Part shown: piece by piece, positions 60,364 to 64,000 of the stretch
How the letters are laid out: the number at the start of each line of letters is the position of its first letter
Position numbering within the stretch: the stretch's first letter is position 1
NCBI GenBank assembly: GCA_963514095.1
Contig: OY741282.1
Span: 23,802,827-23,866,826 of the forward strand
Length of the DNA stretch: 64,000 nucleotides
Source: Eutrigla gurnardus
Taxonomy: Eukaryota; Chordata; Actinopteri; Perciformes; Triglidae
Reading direction: 5' to 3'
Made by a program: the position numbers and the translations under genes
The notes under the pieces: generated by a model
The model's database searches: none
What the model saw: only the letters and a program-made list of their open reading frames with translations
Told to the model about the DNA's origin: nothing

Positions 60364-60560
60364 TTTTTTTTTTTTTTTTTTTGACAGCATTTGGGTGTTT
60401 TTATTGAAGATTCAAGATGTTTATTTGCCATTTGCTCAGATACAAATGTACAAGACCATTAGAATTCTTGGGTGGTTTGCTCAGTCAAGTAAAAAAAAAA
60501 GAAGAAAAGATAAATGCAATAGAAATATGCACAGTGTAATAAATATAAAGTGATGCGCAC
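60364..60560 (-). mobile_element. LINE 3' end with poly(A), minus strand
   Basis: On the minus strand the segment reads 'cttgtacatttgtatctgag', 'caaatggcaaataaacatct', 'tgaatcttcaataaaaacac', then about 15 bases and a run of 19 A (60382 to 60364). Two AATAAA polyadenylation signals precede the poly(A). The 'AAATAAAC.TCTTGAATCTT' pattern is typical of a fish LINE 3' UTR. It is a retroposed 3' end; the upstream limit is uncertain. Confidence 0.55.
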
Positions 60561-63500
60561 AAGTGACAGATAATAAATCAGATGTGATGGGTATGCTTGT
60601 GCTGCAGATTTCACCACTACAGTTTGCTGCTTTTTGCAGCATTTAGCACTTTCCGTTGATTGTTTCGGTTAGTGGTTAGTCAGTCCTTGTCAGTGAGTAT
60701 CCTGGACCCCTACCAAGGTCAAGAAATTGGTCAATGTAGCTGTTGGTCAACAAATCAGTCAGTTTAAACTTACAAATTCCAACAAACATACACTAGTTAA
60801 ACAGAAATATACAGTATGTTTTTGCAATATCTCCACACAAAAGCCACAGGTACATTCCCAGCCTCTGTTTTCAAGCACGGCTTGCACAAGGTATCCAGTC
60901 AAATACCACGTTGCCTGTCCTTAGTCTGGAGTGGTACTTTAATGGCCTCTCAAAGGTGATCACAGGCTCAATTAGAAATGCAGTAAACTCAGTCGGCTTC
61001 AAATACCCTCCAAACAGAGGAGAATATCTACACAATAATCAATAATACCTATCAGAGGACGATGTCCCTGCAGACACCAAGGATGGTCAATATTTCACAG
61101 CAAATCGTGGATTATTTTCATTGACTGAAAAAAAAGAACCATCTCCCGTTGGAGCTCTTACCTCCTTTTCAACACTGTCTGAAATGAAGACAGGGTGATA
61201 AAAAGACTGATCCGTTGAAGCCGAATTCCACAAGCATCGTGGAGATCAACGCGGCAAGGAATGTCTTGGTTTTCCTGTTCAGCCCCTTCTGCACTCATTC
61301 TGGAGGTTTTACATAAGCCTTTCTGATTGGTGACTGGTGTGCTATCTAGGGACATCACAAGCCTTGCTTAATATGACACTGACATATGATGAATTCTCCT
61401 AGAATACGTAATGTTGATACATTTTTGACACCAGAAAGATGAGGAAATGGAGAACTGTCATCAACAAATTCTTAAAGGTTTTTGGGGGGATTCTCTGCTC
61501 ATAATCCTGCTCAGATCATCACATCTTCATGTACACAAAATGAAAACAAAGCTGAAGCAACTGGCAGTATAGATCAATGTCTTTAAGACCAATTCACCTG
61601 ATGGCTGCATGGCAGCTTCCTCTCAACAGCCACTGGTATGAGATATTGTAATGTCACGGCTGTAAAATTATATTTCAATACTTAAATCCAAAGCCATATA
61701 ATTGTTGTAAATGATCTTAATTATGTCCTGCACCTTCTCATGTCATTCAAATTCCATGCAATAATTCCAACGTCATATCTTGTTGTACTGTAATGTAGTG
61801 CCGACACACTATATGAGGAAGTATATAAAGCATGTTGCAGTGATAAACAGCATGTCCTTGTCATTGTAAGTTTTCATTCTATACAATAATGCGTTATAGC
61901 TGTAGTATTCCTTTTTCTTTTATATGTTCTTCATTTCGCTCAATCAAAACTGAGGATATGATGGTTTGAGACGGGGTTGAATGTAACGTAGCAGATGTAA
62001 GCTTCATTAAGGAGTTGCATGACAATGAATGCTATGATTCATATCACAAACAACCTACTGTTTCACAAGCTGGTCAGAGGACAAGTGGTTCAACCATGAG
62101 GCTGCTACAATCACTATGTAATCAAACCATGAAAAAAGACAGTTCTCATCGCTGAAACATAACCTTCTGAACTGAATATACGTCTCATCTATAACTTTCT
62201 CGTGTCATTTCTCCTCCCTTCCCGCTCGGTTGCTTTGTTAGAGCGACAAATAAACACCAAATCAGATTAGGAGAGGAGTCACAACAGGAAACTGCATTAC
62301 CCCACCAAGAAAATCTGCTTTCAGTCAATCTTTATTTTCAATTAAAGCAGCACATGAAGGAAATGTTGAACCAGCCCACATCAGGGAACTCACCACTTAT
62401 AGCTCCCTTTCCAGATAATTAAGAACATGGCTTACAAGCCACCAGTCAGGGCTAGTTCAGATGCCTTCATCATTTGGCAAATGTCTGTCAATGCACACTT
62501 GTGTGCTGCTAAACTGCCTTGTTGCTTGCTTACCTAACTCATCTATCTTTGTCTTATTTTTTGTCCGTGTTCCGTCTGATATTGGGGTTAGATTTTAGGC
62601 TGCCAAGTTCACACCTGGCCGGGCGCTATGGATGAAAATTATTAATTGTGGCATATTTACAGTAATGTTTGTTAGCATGCACTGTCCCTGAGAAAGAACC
62701 TGAAGAAATAACACAATACATCTTGCCTTGGGAAGAGTTAGTCGTCCCAGGGTCCATAAGAAGTGGCTTGAAAATAGTACTTAGATTTTTTTTTACTACA
62801 AACTGGACATGCAGCAGTTTCAGAGAGCCAGTGACTTTTCCATTTGGGTCTTTCAACCAAGTACAAGTCCGGTCCTGAACGTGGCTATAGGCAAGTATAA
62901 CCAGCTCAGCCTTGATGCCATCACTTACCACCATAACTACAGCATTTCTCTTCATGTAATCCCTCAGGACAAGTGCCATTGATTTATTTTTTTGCAAAGG
63001 GCATGTTATTTGCATTTAAAAAAATACGTGCACGTGACAGCAGTCTGTGATACTAAGATATTTATTTCTGCTGGGGAGGTCAGGGTCAACTACCGAACAA
63101 AAACCTCTGAATATGTTGGATAGATGGATTTGACCTCAACAGTATGCAGTGCAGGATGTCTGTATTTATTCATCCTGGTGGCCAAATGGGAACATCTAGC
63201 ACCTGCAAATAAATCAAAACGGGGAAGAGCAAAATGTAATATAGAAAGTGCATAACTCGATTTCAACCAAATTATTTCTGACTGGGTTGTCACAAGAGGA
63301 AGGTAACCGATGTTTAATCTGCTGTCCAGTCCTAAAATATGGCACACGGTCTGCTTGGTATTTAGAGATGGGTCTGTTGGGACTCTTTGACCTACTTGTT
63401 CTAAATGGACCCTGACGGTGGTAACTTTTTATTTGATGCCTTCCATCAATCCTCGCAGTGCTGAGCCACGGATACTTTTGAAATTGAGTGAAGATGTTTG

Positions 63501-63940
63501 TCTGTCAGGTGGGACATGATAATTTGATGTGCACCTTAGTGGGCATTTCAGATCAGTCAATCCACTTTGCGGCCTGGAGGCAGAGCTGTAGGTTGATGTC
63601 TGGGATCAAAGGAGCAAAACTCTTAGCTTGGCGTACTGCTGCTTTGTATTTACTGTCACTCAGTCTTATCTGACAGGATTCTGTGTTGCCCTCGCAGCAA
63701 CTTTGTAAATCGCAATTTACAAAACTGTAACCCCAAGCTCAGCGAGTGTAGAAATTCTGCCTGGAATAGGCTAGTTTTTGTTTTCACACATATAGCAGCA
63801 GCAGTGATCATAATTGTCAATGACAGTTAAGTTAAAAAGTTAACAAAGACTAAGTTTAGCCTATTCCCTATTTCAACTAGAGGAAGGCCATCTTCCGTTC
63901 TGGTTCTCCGTAACAGCCCCTGCAGCTGTTAGGGGCCAGA
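60561..63940. other. Noncoding stretch, nothing recognised
   Basis: No confident exon or element. A 66-codon minus-strand frame (61158-61358) ends beside AG-GTAAGA, a good splice donor at 61161, and a 129-codon minus-strand frame occurs at 62626-63015, both without a known domain. Confidence 0.5.
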
Positions 63941-64000
63941 GGGGCGGCTGAGGCTCAGAGCTGGTCCTCCACTAATTGGAAGATCCCCGATCGATCATCG
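63941..64000 (+). mobile_element. tRNA-derived SINE, cut by the window edge
   Basis: GGGGCGGCTGAGGCTCAGAG at 63941-63960 matches the head of the SINE at 18606-18834. It continues 'ctggtcctccactaattgga' and 'agatccccgatcgatcatcg', the anticodon-arm to B-box region lost from the first copy. The rest lies beyond the window. Confidence 0.78.

Noticed and set aside
62626..63015. 129-codon minus-strand frame with a protein-like middle section
   Set aside because: Reads plausibly in places but matches no family that I know and has no supporting exon structure. Worth a translated search, but not supportable as a gene.
1..64000. CRISPR array, prokaryotic operon or phage module
   Set aside because: All short tandem arrays are eukaryotic microsatellites without spacers, and there are no tightly packed co-directional genes or ribosome-binding sites.

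Overview
The window is nuclear DNA from a ray-finned fish, most likely a spiny-rayed (percomorph) teleost. The evidence is the repeat content: a tRNA-derived SINE and an L2-type LINE tail familiar from teleost genomes, several interspersed repeats that I recognise from percomorph sequence, a Penelope-like retroelement, fish-type non-LTR reverse transcriptase fragments, a small PIF/Harbinger derivative, and many dinucleotide microsatellites. Base composition is AT-rich with scattered CpG islands of repeat origin. Nothing suggests a bacterium, a plasmid or a virus: there are no operons and no ribosome-binding sites.

No host protein-coding exon, tRNA, rRNA or snRNA gene can be called with confidence. 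Open frames are short, overlap in antisense and behave like chance frames. The window therefore reads as intergenic space or the inside of a very large intron. A few stretches look like conserved regulatory DNA: dense TAAT-type homeodomain sites near 22.5 kb, octamer-like sites near 5.5 and 52.7 kb, and AT-rich complex sequence near 13.0 kb. This cannot be proved without alignment.

Layout. 0-10 kb: mostly unique DNA with an (ATA)n array, a possible hAT-like end and an L2-type tail. 10-20 kb: a TTAA-bounded MITE, a CpG-rich block with two hairpins, a long (TG)n, a minus-strand tRNA-SINE and a LINE reverse transcriptase scrap. 20-30 kb: mostly unique DNA with the homeodomain cluster, a percomorph repeat at 25.8 kb and a nest of broken retroelements at 27.4-30.0 kb. 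30-40 kb: a 675-bp Harbinger derivative at 33.8 kb, copy A of a ~315-bp repeat family at 35.8 kb and a Penelope-like relic encoding a decayed GIY-YIG domain at 37.4-38.7 kb. 40-50 kb: an 818-bp foldback element with ~185-200-bp inverted arms at 41.8-42.6 kb and copy B of the ~315-bp family at 46.7 kb. 50-64 kb: microsatellites, a second TTAA-bounded MITE at 51.9 kb, a purine-rich block with a G-quadruplex motif at 56.0 kb, a LINE C-terminal fragment at 58.1 kb, a LINE 3' end with poly(A) at 60.4 kb, and the first 60 bases of a second copy of the tRNA-SINE at the right edge.

The most informative structures are the Harbinger derivative, where an internal deletion brought the start codons of two genes read toward each other to within 130 bp; the foldback element with nearly identical arms; the Penelope relic; and a possible decayed hammerhead-ribozyme core in a retroelement tail at 27.7 kb. 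Family names rest on recognition by eye, without database searching.
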